Below are positions 1-9,697 of a DNA stretch of 64,000 bases, piece by piece. The notes beneath the pieces are model-generated. The model searched no databases. It saw only the letters and a list, made by a program, of their open reading frames with translations, and had not been told where the DNA came from. Position 1 is the first letter of the stretch, and the number at the start of each line of letters is the position of its first letter. The DNA lies in the NCBI GenBank assembly GCA_963977415.1, contig CAXBOS010000017.1:1-64000 (forward strand). Direction: 5' to 3'. The translations under genes and the position numbers were made by a program. This stretch comes from Croceimicrobium sp963977415. Lineage in GTDB: Bacteria; Bacteroidota; Bacteroidia; Flavobacteriales; Schleiferiaceae.

Positions 1-57
1 ATTTGCTTTCATTGTTTTCCTCTTTTAGAGGTCAACCTATATCAGGGACGCACAAAA

Positions 58-99
58 TACTAACTACTAACTACTTAATACTAAGTACTAAATACCAAT
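58..99. repeat. heptanucleotide tandem repeat, TACTAAN x about 6
   Basis: Six consecutive 7-nt units start at 58: TACTAAC, TACTAAC, TACTTAA, TACTAAG, TACTAAA and TACCAAT. The array ends at the last base of the stop codon of the leftward lipoprotein gene, so it is in that gene's 3' flank. Function unknown; it could be a slippage-prone array. The first 57 bases of the window hold nothing else that I recognise. Confidence 0.75.
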
Positions 100-533
100 C
101 AATTACGAATCCTAATTACAGCACCATCAAAAGTGCACCGATATTCCATTAAGCTGGTAACGGCATCTGTTGAAGGAGATCCATCGAAGAGAAGGTATTT
201 TTCGCCGCCGCAGGCACATTCGGCGAAAGTATTATCGTCACTAATTTCTAAAACCGAACAATCTTGCGCATAATGTGTGGGGCAAGCGCGGTCAAAAGCG
301 CCAAAATCGTTTAAATCATTATTATTAAAGCGGCGGTAGATTAATAAACCGCGGTAACCGCCACTATGGGTTATGGCGCCACCAATATTTAAAAGGTCGA
401 GACTAGAAGGGTTATTGAGATATATGTATTCATCGAAAGACACGATAGGGAAATCACGGTCATTATTTTTTGTGCATCCTGAGGCAACCAAAAATAAGGT
501 GAGAGTCCATAAGAGTAATAAGTGTCTTTTCAT
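99..533 (-). CDS. Rieske-like lipoprotein with degenerate cluster ligands
   Basis: A 144-residue exported lipoprotein. Residues 1-20 form a signal peptide with a lipobox ending at Cys20 (VASGC), so it should be membrane-anchored. The rest looks like the Bacteroidota family of small Rieske-fold lipoproteins: a GGYRGLLIYR strand, then a Cys-rich region (C84-P-T-H87, C92, C106-A-C108-G-G) and a closing strand. A true Rieske site is C-x-H then C-x-x-H. Here the first pair is off by one and the second has no histidine, so binding of a 2Fe-2S cluster is doubtful. The gene stands alone, divergent from the receptor operon. Function unknown; the family call is by pattern only. Confidence 0.7.
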   Translation of the reverse strand: MKRHLLLLWTLTLFLVASGCTKNNDRDFPIVSFDEYIYLNNPSSLDLLNIGGAITHSGGYRGLLIYRRFNNNDLNDFGAFDRACPTHYAQDCSVLEISDDNTFAECACGGEKYLLFDGSPSTDAVTSLMEYRCTFDGAVIRIRN

Positions 534-680
534 AGTGCAAAATTGCTTAATTAGACTTAAAACTGCGCTTTTTGGGAAAAATTTTAGGCAGAATAAAGCA
601 AATCTTAAATTTATGTTAACACTTAGAGGTTCATTATCAATAATTTATTAATAAACCTAAGATTTCTAGCAATTTAGGCA

Positions 681-712
681 TTGCTGCCTAGGGCTATTTT
701 ATGTTATATTTA
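681..712 (+). promoter_or_regulatory. predicted Bacteroidota promoter of the receptor operon
   Basis: TTG at 681-683, 21-bp spacer, then TATATTTA at 705-712, close to the TAnnTTTG -7 consensus of Bacteroidota. The receptor ATG is at 759. A longer in-frame reading from 681 would start inside this promoter and is therefore unlikely. The 225-bp gap to the divergent lipoprotein gene holds nothing else that I recognise. Confidence 0.6.
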
Positions 713-758
713 CGGCCTTTTAAAATTCAGGAGAGATCTTAATAACCGAATAATTAGT

Positions 759-3700
759 ATGGGAAAGAAACTACTCTTACTGCTTTTCACCACTTTAGCT
801 TCAGTTGCGATAGCGCAACAACGCCCCGGATCACTCCGCGGGACCGTTACGGATAAGAAGACAGGCGAAACAGTACCTTTTGCAAACGTTGTAATTAAAG
901 ACGCCTCTGGCGCTGTGTTAACTGGTGGTACTACCGATTTCGACGGTCAGTACAACATTAATCCAATCACCCCTGGGTCTTACTTGGTAGAAATATCCTT
1001 TACGGGTTACGCAACCTATAAGATCAACGGAGTTGAAATTTCACCAAGCTCCATTACTAAGCAGGATGTTAAATTGAGTGAGGAGAGTGAGATGCTTGGA
1101 GAGGTAGTTATTACCTACGAACCTTTGCTTATTGATCCTAACAAAACTTCTAAGGTAACTACCCAAGAAGATATTGCTAATATGGCTGTGCGTGATATTA
1201 CCTCCGTTGCTGGTCAGGCGGCGGGTGTAACCCAGGATGCGAACGGTAACGTTAACATTCGTGGTTCGCGTGGAGAAGGAACCGTTTATTTTATTGATGG
1301 GGTTAAAATGCGTGGTAGTGTAAACATTCCGCAGGCGGCCATCGCTCAAACTGAGGTTATTACTGGTGGTTTACCCGCCCAATATGGTGATGCGATAGGT
1401 GGTGTAATTAACACCACTACTCGTGGGCCTTCAGGCGAATGGTTTGGAAGTGCGGAAGTTTTAACTTCATTGCCCTTCAAATATTTAACTCGCAGTGATG
1501 GTAGTCCAATTTTGGATGGCCAAAACTCTAACCTTGCTGCCTTTACTTTAGGTGGTCCCATCTATAAAAATAGTAAAGGACAATCTATTGTTGGTTTCTT
1601 ATTTAGTTCCGAGTTTTTATATACCGAAGAGCCAAGACCTGTGCCCGCTGGTATTCCTTACATTAAGCTAGATGACGATGTTTTAAGCTCTATTCAGCAA
1701 AGACCAATTTTAGTGGATCCTAATGGAGCTGCTATCAACCTTGCTTCTGAATATGTTACTGAGGATGACTTAAGTAATATCTGGCAGAGACCAAATTCGT
1801 TTTCAAACGATGTTCGTTTGACAGGTAACGTGCAAATCAAAACTTCTCGTAATACTAATGTAACTGTTGGTGGACGTTTAGTTTACTCTAATGATCGTGC
1901 AGCAAGCTACGGCAGTCATATTTTCAATTATGAAAATAATATGAATACCATAAACTCCGACTGGCAAGCTTACGTTCGTTTCCAACAAACCTTTGATAAC
2001 GATACTTCTGCTAACGCTCTTATCAAAAATGCATACTATAATATTCAGATAGATTACACTCGTGATTTTAATGAGACCTCAGATGCAGTTCACGGTAAGA
2101 ACTTTTTTAACTACGGTTATACTGGTAAATACGACGTACTTACTCGTCCAGCTTATGTGCAAGGAATAGATACTACCTTAGGTTTCGGAGGCGCTTTATT
2201 TGTTGGTGATTTTGATACTCGCGTAGTGTACACTCCTGGTAATGTGAATCCTAATCGTGATAACTATATTAAAGAATTCTTCAATATAGCAGCTTCAAAC
2301 CCAGGTATTAACGCTCGTACTCTAGATGAAATTTTAGGATATGGTATGCCAATTAATGGTTTCAATCCTCGTAGTGTATTTGGTTTATGGACCAATACCG
2401 GTACTCAGCAAGGTGGTTACAACGTTAGTCGTAACAGCCAGTTCAGGGTAACCGCTTCTACTAACTTTGATATTGGCGATCACTCCCTTATTGCTGGTTT
2501 CGAATACGAGCAACGTATCGACCGTGCTTACGGTTTAGCAGCACAAGGTCTTTGGACTAGAATGCGTTTACTGCAAAACCAACCTAATTCTCAGTTAGAT
2601 TTGGCTAATCCAATTCCTGTTTATGATGGCTTTGGTAACTTCCAAGATACCATCAATTATAATTATGCTTATAACGCTCAAGATGCTAGTCAATTCTCAG
2701 AAAGAGTTAGAACTGCCTTAGGTTTAGATCCTTACGGAGTAGAGCAAATCAATATTGATAACTTAGATCCTTCTATGTTCTCTTTAGATATGTTCTCAGC
2801 CGATGAGTTGGTTAACCCGAATGGTGCCTCTAGTGTTAGTTACTTTGGTTATGATTATACTGGAGAAATTAGTACTGATAATTCTTCTATTGCTGACTTT
2901 TTCCAAGCCCGTGATGATCAAGGTAGATACTTACGCCCTGTAGCTGCGTTTCAGCCAATTTATATTGCAGGTTATGTGCAAGATCAATTTGCCTTCCGTG
3001 ACCTTACTTTTAACGTAGGTGTTAGGGTTGACCGTTTTGATCTTAACCAAAGCGTACTAAGAGATCCGTATATCTTATATCCTTATTATACTGTTGGTGA
3101 TCTTTCTGGATCTCCCCTTTCGGAAGATGCGGTTGCTAATATTCCAGCAGGTATTGGACAAGATTACGCGGTTTATGTAAGTGGCTTCGATTATGGTACT
3201 GCGTCAATCGTAGGTTACCGTAATGGTGATCAATTTTATAACGCAGGTGGTGAGCCTATTACCGACCCAGGTATTCTTTCGGATGCAGCGGGTGGTGGTA
3301 TTAAGCCATTCTTAGTAACCCCTCCGGGAGAAGAGTCTACTGTAGGTAGTGACATTCCAGCTGAATCGTTTGTTGATTACGAGCCACAAACTGTAATTAT
3401 GCCTCGTGTAGCTTTCAACTTCCCAATTACGGATGAGGCAATCTTTATTGCGCATTACGATGTATTGGCACAGCGTCCTACTACTGGATTCTCGCGCTTA
3501 GATCCATTTGATTATTTGAACCTTACTAACCTTAGAAATGGTGGTATTTTAAATAATCCAAATCTTTTACCACAGAAGACTACGGAATACGAATTAGCAT
3601 TTAAGCAAGCTCTTTCTAGAAAATCGGCTCTTAAAATTGCAGCCTTCTACCGTGAGCTAAGAGATTTATTACAAGCGGTGAACTATCCAGAAGCTTATCC

Positions 3701-4442
3701 TATTACTTATATAGCCTATGGTAACCGTGATTTTGGTACGGTAAAAGGTTTTCAGTTGGAATACGAAATGCGTCGTACTAATAATATTAAAATTGATGCA
3801 AACTATACCTTACAGTTTGCTAATGGTACTGGTTCTAGTGCAACTACTGGAGCTAACTTAGCCAGAGCGGGTGCGGCTTCATTAAGAACTTTATTGCCAT
3901 TTGATTACGATAACCGTCACCAAATCTTAGTTCGCTTGGATTGGAGGTATGGTAGAGGAACTCAATACAATGGTCCGAAGATTAATGGAAAAAATATTCT
4001 TGAAAACTTTGGTGTTAACGTAACTACTAGTGCATTATCGGGTCGCCCTTATACTCGCCGCGATCGTGCCTATGCCGTTACTGCTGCTGCCTCTTCAAGT
4101 GCACAAACGGAAGGACAGATTAATGGTGCTCGCCTGCCTTGGCAAGTAACATTTGATGTTAGAATGAACAAAAGCTTTATGTTAGACGCTCGTGGTCGTA
4201 AGAGCATCGACGTTTACATTCAGGTTTTAAATGCTCTGAACACTTTGAACGTTGTTAACGTTTATCCTTACACTGGAAGTCCTGATGACGATGGTTTCTT
4301 AGCCTCTCAAGCAGGTCAAGCCCAAACACAAGGTCAAGTAAGCGAGCAAGCTTATATAGATCTATATAATCGTGCAATGGTTAGTCCATTTAATGTATCT
4401 CTGCCGCGTCGCTTCCGTTTGGGAGTTGCGTATAATTTTTAA
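759..4442 (+). CDS. TonB-dependent receptor with carboxypeptidase-regulatory-like domain
   Basis: Outer-membrane receptor of 1227 residues. The start at 759 gives a clean signal peptide (MGKKLLLLLFTTLASVAIAQ); an in-frame extension to 681 would disrupt it. Order: signal peptide, CarboxypepD_reg-like beta-sandwich (about 24-115, GTVTDKKTGETVPFANV), plug (about 130-240, with NVNIRGSRGEGTVYFIDGV), then a long beta-barrel ending in the aromatic NF typical of Bam-inserted barrels. The family imports large ligands with energy from TonB-ExbBD. It is followed after 18 bp by a secreted protein and then a PorV/PorQ-like gene, a recurring Bacteroidota triad in which this receptor is usually of unknown substrate. 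Confidence 0.93.
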   Translation: MGKKLLLLLFTTLASVAIAQQRPGSLRGTVTDKKTGETVPFANVVIKDASGAVLTGGTTDFDGQYNINPITPGSYLVEISFTGYATYKINGVEISPSSITKQDVKLSEESEMLGEVVITYEPLLIDPNKTSKVTTQEDIANMAVRDITSVAGQAAGVTQDANGNVNIRGSRGEGTVYFIDGVKMRGSVNIPQAAIAQTEVITGGLPAQYGDAIGGVINTTTRGPSGEWFGSAEVLTSLPFKYLTRSDGSPILDGQNSNLAAFTLGGPIYKNSKGQSIVGFLFSSEFLYTEEPRPVPAGIPYIKLDDDVLSSIQQRPILVDPNGAAINLASEYVTEDDLSNIWQRPNSFSNDVRLTGNVQIKTSRNTNVTVGGRLVYSNDRAASYGSHIFNYENNMNTINSDWQAYVRFQQTFDNDTSANALIKNAYYNIQIDYTRDFNETSDAVHGKNFFNYGYTGKYDVLTRPAYVQGIDTTLGFGGALFVGDFDTRVVYTPGNVNPNRDNYIKEFFNIAASNPGINARTLDEILGYGMPINGFNPRSVFGLWTNTGTQQGGYNVSRNSQFRVTASTNFDIGDHSLIAGFEYEQRIDRAYGLAAQGLWTRMRLLQNQPNSQLDLANPIPVYDGFGNFQDTINYNYAYNAQDASQFSERVRTALGLDPYGVEQINIDNLDPSMFSLDMFSADELVNPNGASSVSYFGYDYTGEISTDNSSIADFFQARDDQGRYLRPVAAFQPIYIAGYVQDQFAFRDLTFNVGVRVDRFDLNQSVLRDPYILYPYYTVGDLSGSPLSEDAVANIPAGIGQDYAVYVSGFDYGTASIVGYRNGDQFYNAGGEPITDPGILSDAAGGGIKPFLVTPPGEESTVGSDIPAESFVDYEPQTVIMPRVAFNFPITDEAIFIAHYDVLAQRPTTGFSRLDPFDYLNLTNLRNGGILNNPNLLPQKTTEYELAFKQALSRKSALKIAAFYRELRDLLQAVNYPEAYPITYIAYGNRDFGTVKGFQLEYEMRRTNNIKIDANYTLQFANGTGSSATTGANLARAGAASLRTLLPFDYDNRHQILVRLDWRYGRGTQYNGPKINGKNILENFGVNVTTSALSGRPYTRRDRAYAVTAAASSSAQTEGQINGARLPWQVTFDVRMNKSFMLDARGRKSIDVYIQVLNALNTLNVVNVYPYTGSPDDDGFLASQAGQAQTQGQVSEQAYIDLYNRAMVSPFNVSLPRRFRLGVAYNF

Positions 4443-4460
4443 ACTTAAAGAAGTAACTGC

Positions 4461-7400
4461 ATGAAATTCAGAAACTTTTTAGCATACTCTTTAGTGTTAA
4501 GCTTGGGCCTTGGAGGCTTAAGTGCTAAAGATAAGCCTAACGCGAATAATAATAAGAAATCAGCACTCCAGGCGCTTTCGGAAGGTTGCGCTCCTGCTAC
4601 GGCCCAAACTGACTTAAATATAAATAATGTCAGAGCTCGTATTCTCGGTGGTGGTGATATGTGGTGGGATTTAAATGATGCCCAGTACGAAGTGCCTAAA
4701 GGAAGTAATAAGCATTCAATGTTTGCTGGGGCTTTATGGCTTGGTGGCTATGACGATGCAGACCAACTTAAGCTTGCCGCGATGACTTACCGTCAAGATG
4801 GGGTTGATTACTGGCCTGGACCACTAGATAATAATGCTTCTATTTCAGAAGAAACTTGTCAAGAATATGACCAACATTGGACGGTATACCGTTCTGAAGT
4901 TGAAACTCATAAAGCGTGGATTGACTGTAAAGAAGATCCAACTTGTGATCCAGAAGATCGTTTCCCAGGATACGCGGGTAATATTCCACAGAGTATTATA
5001 GAATGGCCAGGTAATGGTATCAATGGTAGCTTACCTTATAAATTAGCTCCTTACGGAGAGTCTGATACCAATGGTATTCCGGGTTTCTATGAGTACGAAT
5101 GGGATTACCCAGGCTATGATTTCACTCGCGAGGCTGATTGCCAAGACAAAGATGTAGATTTACTATATGGTGATCAAACCATTTGGTGGGTTTATAATGA
5201 TAAAGGAAATATTCACACGGAAACTAATGCCGCGGCCTTAGGATTCGAAATTCGCGCACAAGCTTTTGCTTTTACAGCAAATGATGAGGTTAATAACATG
5301 ACCTTCAATAACTATCGTATTATTAACCGTTCTACTTTCCGTTTAAGAGATACTTACTTCGGTACTTGGTTTGATGCGGATTTAGGAAACCCTTATGATG
5401 ACATTATCGGTTCGGATATTGCTCGTGGTTTAGGATATGTTTATAATGGTGATAGTGACGATGAAGGTGCTTTAGGTTATGGCGCAAATCCTCCTGCCGT
5501 TGGTTTTGACTTTTTCCAGGGTCCTTTTGCCGATTATTTTGATGGTATCGACAATGATCGTGACGGTTGTGTGGATGGAGTTCGTATCGATGGTATTTGT
5601 GTTGGAGAAGATGAAACTTTAGGTATTAATGAGCGTATCATTATGTCTGGTTTCATGTATTACAATAACAGTTCAAACTTTAATGGCCCAGCAGGAACCA
5701 CTGATCCAAATACAGCACAAGAGTTTTATAATCTTTTGAATAGTATTTGGAAGGATGGTCGTCCCCTAGTTATTGAAAATCCATCTGGTAAGGGTAACAC
5801 CGCGAACGGTGATGGCTACAATACTAATGATCCGTCTCTAGTGCAAACTCGTTTTGCATATCCAGGAAACTCTTTTGATACCACTTTTGCATATGAGCCA
5901 ACTGGGGATCAAAACTGGTTTGAGTCACCCAATAATCAAGCAGATAAGCGTGGGCTTCACTGTGCTGGTCCTTTCTCTCTTGCTCCAGGTGCACTGAACT
6001 TTATTACTACTGGTGCGGTTTGGGCAAGAAACTTTTCTAGCCAAGATTTATTTGCCTCAGTAAATGATGTAATTGTGGCTGACGATAAAGCGCAGCAATT
6101 ATTTGATAACTGTTTTCAGGTACTTGATGGTCCTAATGCACCGAATGTTGAAATCGTAGAATTAGATCGCGAGTTGATCATTAATTTCATCGATCCATTT
6201 AATGATGCGACCATTGGTTATGTTCAAAAAGATCCAAGAATTCCTGGTGATCCTAACTGGACTGCAACTCAAATTGATAGTGCGGAAAGAGCAGATTATT
6301 TCAATTACTTGTTTGAAGGATTCCAAGTTTTTCAAGTCGCTAACGCTGATGTTGGTGTAGATGAATTATATGATGTATCCCAGTCACGTTTAATTGCTCA
6401 GTCTGATTTGAAAAATGGCGTTGCGCAGCTAGTAAACTACTTTGAATCTCCAGATCTATTGGGTAATCCTTTATTACCACAGGATATGACCTTAGTGGCA
6501 GAAGACAATGGAATTAAATTGAGCTACCGTGTTCTTGAAGATGCATTTGCAGAAGGAGACCGTGGACTAGTGAATCATAAAGAATACTATTTCTATGTTT
6601 TGGCTTATGCGCAAAATGATTACAAGACCTTTGTTCCAGGGGTAAGCGGTGACAACTCTAACGCTCAAAAAACGCCCTACTTAGCAGGTCGCAGAAATAT
6701 CGGACAGAATTCGAAACCTTACTTAGGGATTCCTAGTAAAGTGGAAAGCCGTAATAATGGTACTACCTTGAATTCTTCTTGGGGTGATTTAGTGCAAATT
6801 ACTCGAGTGGCTGGAAAAGGAAATGGAAGTTCCTACTTACGGGTAAGCAGCGAAACAGAAGAAGCAATTTTGGCAGCTGGCTCATCACAAAGAGTGACCT
6901 ATAATGCTGGCTCTGCTCCAGTTGAAATTAAAGTGGTTGACCCTTATTTAATAGGTGATGGTACGTATCAATTACGCTTTACTGATCTAAATACGACTCG
7001 TTCTTGGGAACTTGTTAATGTAGAATCAGGAGTGATAGTTGCAGTGAGCGAGCAGGGTATTGATTATACGGCGGAGCAAATTATCGTAAGTAGTGAAACC
7101 AACCAATCGCTTGGTTTTAGTATCGCAATTAATGATGCGATAGCGCCAGGCTTAGAGCGTGAAGGTTCAACTAACAATGGTGTTATTGGTGGGGCAATCG
7201 TATATGAAGATCCAACCAAACCTTGGTTATCTGGCATACCCGATTCTGACGCGAATAATCCAACAAACTGGATTCTAGCGGGAGCTAATGATATTCAAGA
7301 TGATGAAAACCTACCAGCTTTCTACTATAATGATTATACAGCTGGTGATAATAATGTTGATCCTTTTGGTGAATTTGAGAAAGTTTTAGGTGGTACTTGG

Positions 7401-8543
7401 GCGCCTGTTTCCTTAGCTAGTAATGTACCTTTCGCTGGAACTCCTGCTAATGCAAGTACGCCTAGTCCAGGTTACCCTTTACGTGATGGTAATAACTTTA
7501 GCGTAATGTATCCAATAGAAGATTTACCCAATATCGATGTGGTTATTTCGCCTGATCCTTCTAAATGGTCTCGTGTTCCTGTTTTAGAAATGGGAAATTA
7601 CCCAGAAGCTAACGAAGGTGGCGTAGCGCCTTTCCGTCTTCGCTCGGATGCCAGTTTGAATAAAGTTGGAAATCAATTGGTAGAAGACGCTAGCAGTACA
7701 GGTTGGAGTTTCTTTCCAGGTTATGCATATAACGTAGAGACAGGCACTCGATTAAACCTAGTTATTGCCGAAAACTCTTGGTTAAAGAGCGAGAATGGTG
7801 ATGATATGCTTTGGAACCCTACCGCCAACTTAACTCAGAAGTTAGGATCTTATGCAGCTGGTGGAATGCATGTATTATATGTTTTAGCGGATTCAGCGGT
7901 TATAGACAATCAAATGCTTGACCTTTCTTATCAAGGTGATGCAATTGAGGATCACCCACTTAAGAGTGCTATGGAAAACATGAACCGTGCTATTATTCGT
8001 TCAAGTGTTTGGGGAGCCATGACTTGGTGTACGATTGGTTTACTTTCTAGTAATGAGTATGCCTTCGATACTTACGATCAGATACCTACTGAAGTTAAGG
8101 TTGAAGTGAGAGTACAAAGTCCTTTCGCTCAGTCTGCGGATTCTGAGAATGACGGTAATCCTTTATATGAGTTCTCTATGGATGGATTTCAATCTATCAC
8201 TAATGATCTGTCAGTTGCAAATTCAGCTTTGGATCAAATTAGAGTGGTTCCTAACCCTTATTATGGTTCTTCAGGTTACGAAGATGGTCAGTTAGATAAT
8301 ATCGTTAAGATTACTAATCTTCCTCCTCGTTGTGAGATCAACATCTTTATGCCAAATGGTACTTTAGTAAGAACCATTAATAAAGATAACTCCTTAACTT
8401 TCACGGAGTGGGATCTAAAGAACGAGTTTAATGTACCTATCGCAAGTGGAATTTACTTGTTACATATCGATGCAGGTGCTGCAGGGCAAAAGGTAATTAA
8501 ATGGATGGGAAGCTTACGACCTGTTGACCTTAACGCATTTTAA
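4461..8543 (+). CDS. large secreted protein with T9SS-like C-terminal domain
   Basis: An exported 1360-residue protein with a signal peptide ending near residue 23 (GLSAKD). The middle has no domain I can name with certainty, but DGIDNDRDG near residue 360 resembles a calcium-binding acidic loop. The last 95 residues (RVVPNPYYG, then KITNLPPRCEINIF, LVRTINKDN and VPIASGIYLLHID) follow the layout of type A T9SS sorting domains, although about ten extra residues follow the usual end. It lies between a TonB receptor and a PorV/PorQ-type gene with short gaps, so the three are probably co-transcribed. I infer a surface-located partner of the receptor. Confidence 0.8.
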   Translation: MKFRNFLAYSLVLSLGLGGLSAKDKPNANNNKKSALQALSEGCAPATAQTDLNINNVRARILGGGDMWWDLNDAQYEVPKGSNKHSMFAGALWLGGYDDADQLKLAAMTYRQDGVDYWPGPLDNNASISEETCQEYDQHWTVYRSEVETHKAWIDCKEDPTCDPEDRFPGYAGNIPQSIIEWPGNGINGSLPYKLAPYGESDTNGIPGFYEYEWDYPGYDFTREADCQDKDVDLLYGDQTIWWVYNDKGNIHTETNAAALGFEIRAQAFAFTANDEVNNMTFNNYRIINRSTFRLRDTYFGTWFDADLGNPYDDIIGSDIARGLGYVYNGDSDDEGALGYGANPPAVGFDFFQGPFADYFDGIDNDRDGCVDGVRIDGICVGEDETLGINERIIMSGFMYYNNSSNFNGPAGTTDPNTAQEFYNLLNSIWKDGRPLVIENPSGKGNTANGDGYNTNDPSLVQTRFAYPGNSFDTTFAYEPTGDQNWFESPNNQADKRGLHCAGPFSLAPGALNFITTGAVWARNFSSQDLFASVNDVIVADDKAQQLFDNCFQVLDGPNAPNVEIVELDRELIINFIDPFNDATIGYVQKDPRIPGDPNWTATQIDSAERADYFNYLFEGFQVFQVANADVGVDELYDVSQSRLIAQSDLKNGVAQLVNYFESPDLLGNPLLPQDMTLVAEDNGIKLSYRVLEDAFAEGDRGLVNHKEYYFYVLAYAQNDYKTFVPGVSGDNSNAQKTPYLAGRRNIGQNSKPYLGIPSKVESRNNGTTLNSSWGDLVQITRVAGKGNGSSYLRVSSETEEAILAAGSSQRVTYNAGSAPVEIKVVDPYLIGDGTYQLRFTDLNTTRSWELVNVESGVIVAVSEQGIDYTAEQIIVSSETNQSLGFSIAINDAIAPGLEREGSTNNGVIGGAIVYEDPTKPWLSGIPDSDANNPTNWILAGANDIQDDENLPAFYYNDYTAGDNNVDPFGEFEKVLGGTWAPVSLASNVPFAGTPANASTPSPGYPLRDGNNFSVMYPIEDLPNIDVVISPDPSKWSRVPVLEMGNYPEANEGGVAPFRLRSDASLNKVGNQLVEDASSTGWSFFPGYAYNVETGTRLNLVIAENSWLKSENGDDMLWNPTANLTQKLGSYAAGGMHVLYVLADSAVIDNQMLDLSYQGDAIEDHPLKSAMENMNRAIIRSSVWGAMTWCTIGLLSSNEYAFDTYDQIPTEVKVEVRVQSPFAQSADSENDGNPLYEFSMDGFQSITNDLSVANSALDQIRVVPNPYYGSSGYEDGQLDNIVKITNLPPRCEINIFMPNGTLVRTINKDNSLTFTEWDLKNEFNVPIASGIYLLHIDAGAAGQKVIKWMGSLRPVDLNAF

Positions 8544-8567
8544 GAACGAATTAACGTGATCAAACAC

Positions 8568-9608
8568 ATGAGATACCTTAATAAAATTGCAATTACTGCT
8601 TGCTTATTAGCCGCTGGCTTGAGCGTAGAAGCAGGCAACCCGCAACGTGCTGGTTCAGCCGGTGCCCCTGAGCTATTGATAAACCCATGGGCTAGAGCTT
8701 CTGGCTGGGGTGGGGTAAACATAGCTGGTGTTACTGGTGTAGAAGCCACTTTTATCAATATCGCTGGTATTGCCTCAACTGAGGGTACTGAGGTGACATT
8801 TAGCAATACCCAGTGGTTAGTAGGTGGGAACATTAATGTAAACGCTGCAGGTTTTAATCAGGCAGTTGGTTCAAATGGTGTTCTTTCGGCAAACTTTGTT
8901 TCTTTCGATTACGGAAGTTGGGAAAGAACTACAATTAATAACCCTGATGGGGGTATTGGTGAAATCAGCCCATCTACTGCTATAATCGGTTTAGGATATG
9001 CGCAACGTTTCATTAAATCTATTCGTGGTGGTGTTAATTTAAAGATTTACACCACGAGTATGGTAGATATGACCGTTACCTCTGCAAGTGTAGATGCTGG
9101 TGTACAGTATGTTACTGGTAAAAGAGAGCAGGTGAAATTTGGGATTACTCTTCGGAACATTGGCCCAGCTGCTAGTTACGATGGGGAAGGACAATCGGTT
9201 ACTTTAGTGGTACCTAATGGCGGATACGCCCAAGAATACAGCGAAAGAAGCGAGACCTTTGAGTTACCTACAACTTTATCTATCGGTGGTAGTTATGATT
9301 TCGAATTCGAGGAGCAAAGATTAACAGTTGCTGGTGCTTTCCAGTCTAACTCTTTTGAAAAAGATCTTTATACCGCCGGAGTAGAGTATTCCTTCAAAGA
9401 ATTGCTAAGCCTGAGAGCAGGTTATAGCTTCTGGGATAATCGTGATTACGAGGTTACTACTACAGTATTTACTGGTTTTAGTGCCGGCGTGTCTTTGGAT
9501 TTAGCGATGAGCAAAAACAATGACAATAAATTTGGCCTAGACTACTCTTATCGTAGTACTTCCTTCTTTGATGGAGTGCATAGTATTGGGGTTTCAATAT
9601 CGTTATAG
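8568..9608 (+). CDS. PorV/PorQ family outer-membrane protein
   Basis: 346-residue exported beta-barrel. The opening after the signal peptide (RAGSAGAPELLINPWARASGWGG, then VEATFINIAGIA) matches the N-terminal signature of PorV/PorQ-type proteins, which are FadL-like barrels that shuttle or hold T9SS cargo at the surface. An in-frame GTG lies 12 bases upstream (8556), but ATG at 8568 gives a better signal peptide. It is the third gene of the receptor unit and ends before a strong terminator at 9651. Whether it serves the neighbouring secreted protein specifically is inference from position. Confidence 0.85.
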   Translation: MRYLNKIAITACLLAAGLSVEAGNPQRAGSAGAPELLINPWARASGWGGVNIAGVTGVEATFINIAGIASTEGTEVTFSNTQWLVGGNINVNAAGFNQAVGSNGVLSANFVSFDYGSWERTTINNPDGGIGEISPSTAIIGLGYAQRFIKSIRGGVNLKIYTTSMVDMTVTSASVDAGVQYVTGKREQVKFGITLRNIGPAASYDGEGQSVTLVVPNGGYAQEYSERSETFELPTTLSIGGSYDFEFEEQRLTVAGAFQSNSFEKDLYTAGVEYSFKELLSLRAGYSFWDNRDYEVTTTVFTGFSAGVSLDLAMSKNNDNKFGLDYSYRSTSFFDGVHSIGVSISL

Positions 9609-9650
9609 TCTCTTATTTCGAAGTCAATATTTTATATATTCGCAAAAGGA

Positions 9651-9677
9651 AAAGACCTCTCGGAGGTCTTTTTTTTG
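9651..9677 (+). terminator. rho-independent terminator of the receptor operon
   Basis: Stem AAGACCTC (9652-9659) pairs with GAGGTCTT (9663-9670) around a TCG loop and is followed by a run of eight T. It separates the PorV/PorQ-like gene from greA. A weak -7-like TATATTCG at 9635-9642 just upstream means it could alternatively lie in the greA leader. Confidence 0.85.
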
Positions 9678-9697
9678 TTCGCTAAAATTTAAACAAA

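Noticed and set aside
373..651. 92-codon plus-strand frame opposite the lipoprotein gene
   Set aside because: It lies antisense to a well supported lipoprotein gene and has no recognisable domain or signal; it is a shadow frame.
681..758. Upstream extension of the first receptor
   Set aside because: It would start inside the promoter and spoil the signal peptide that begins at 759.
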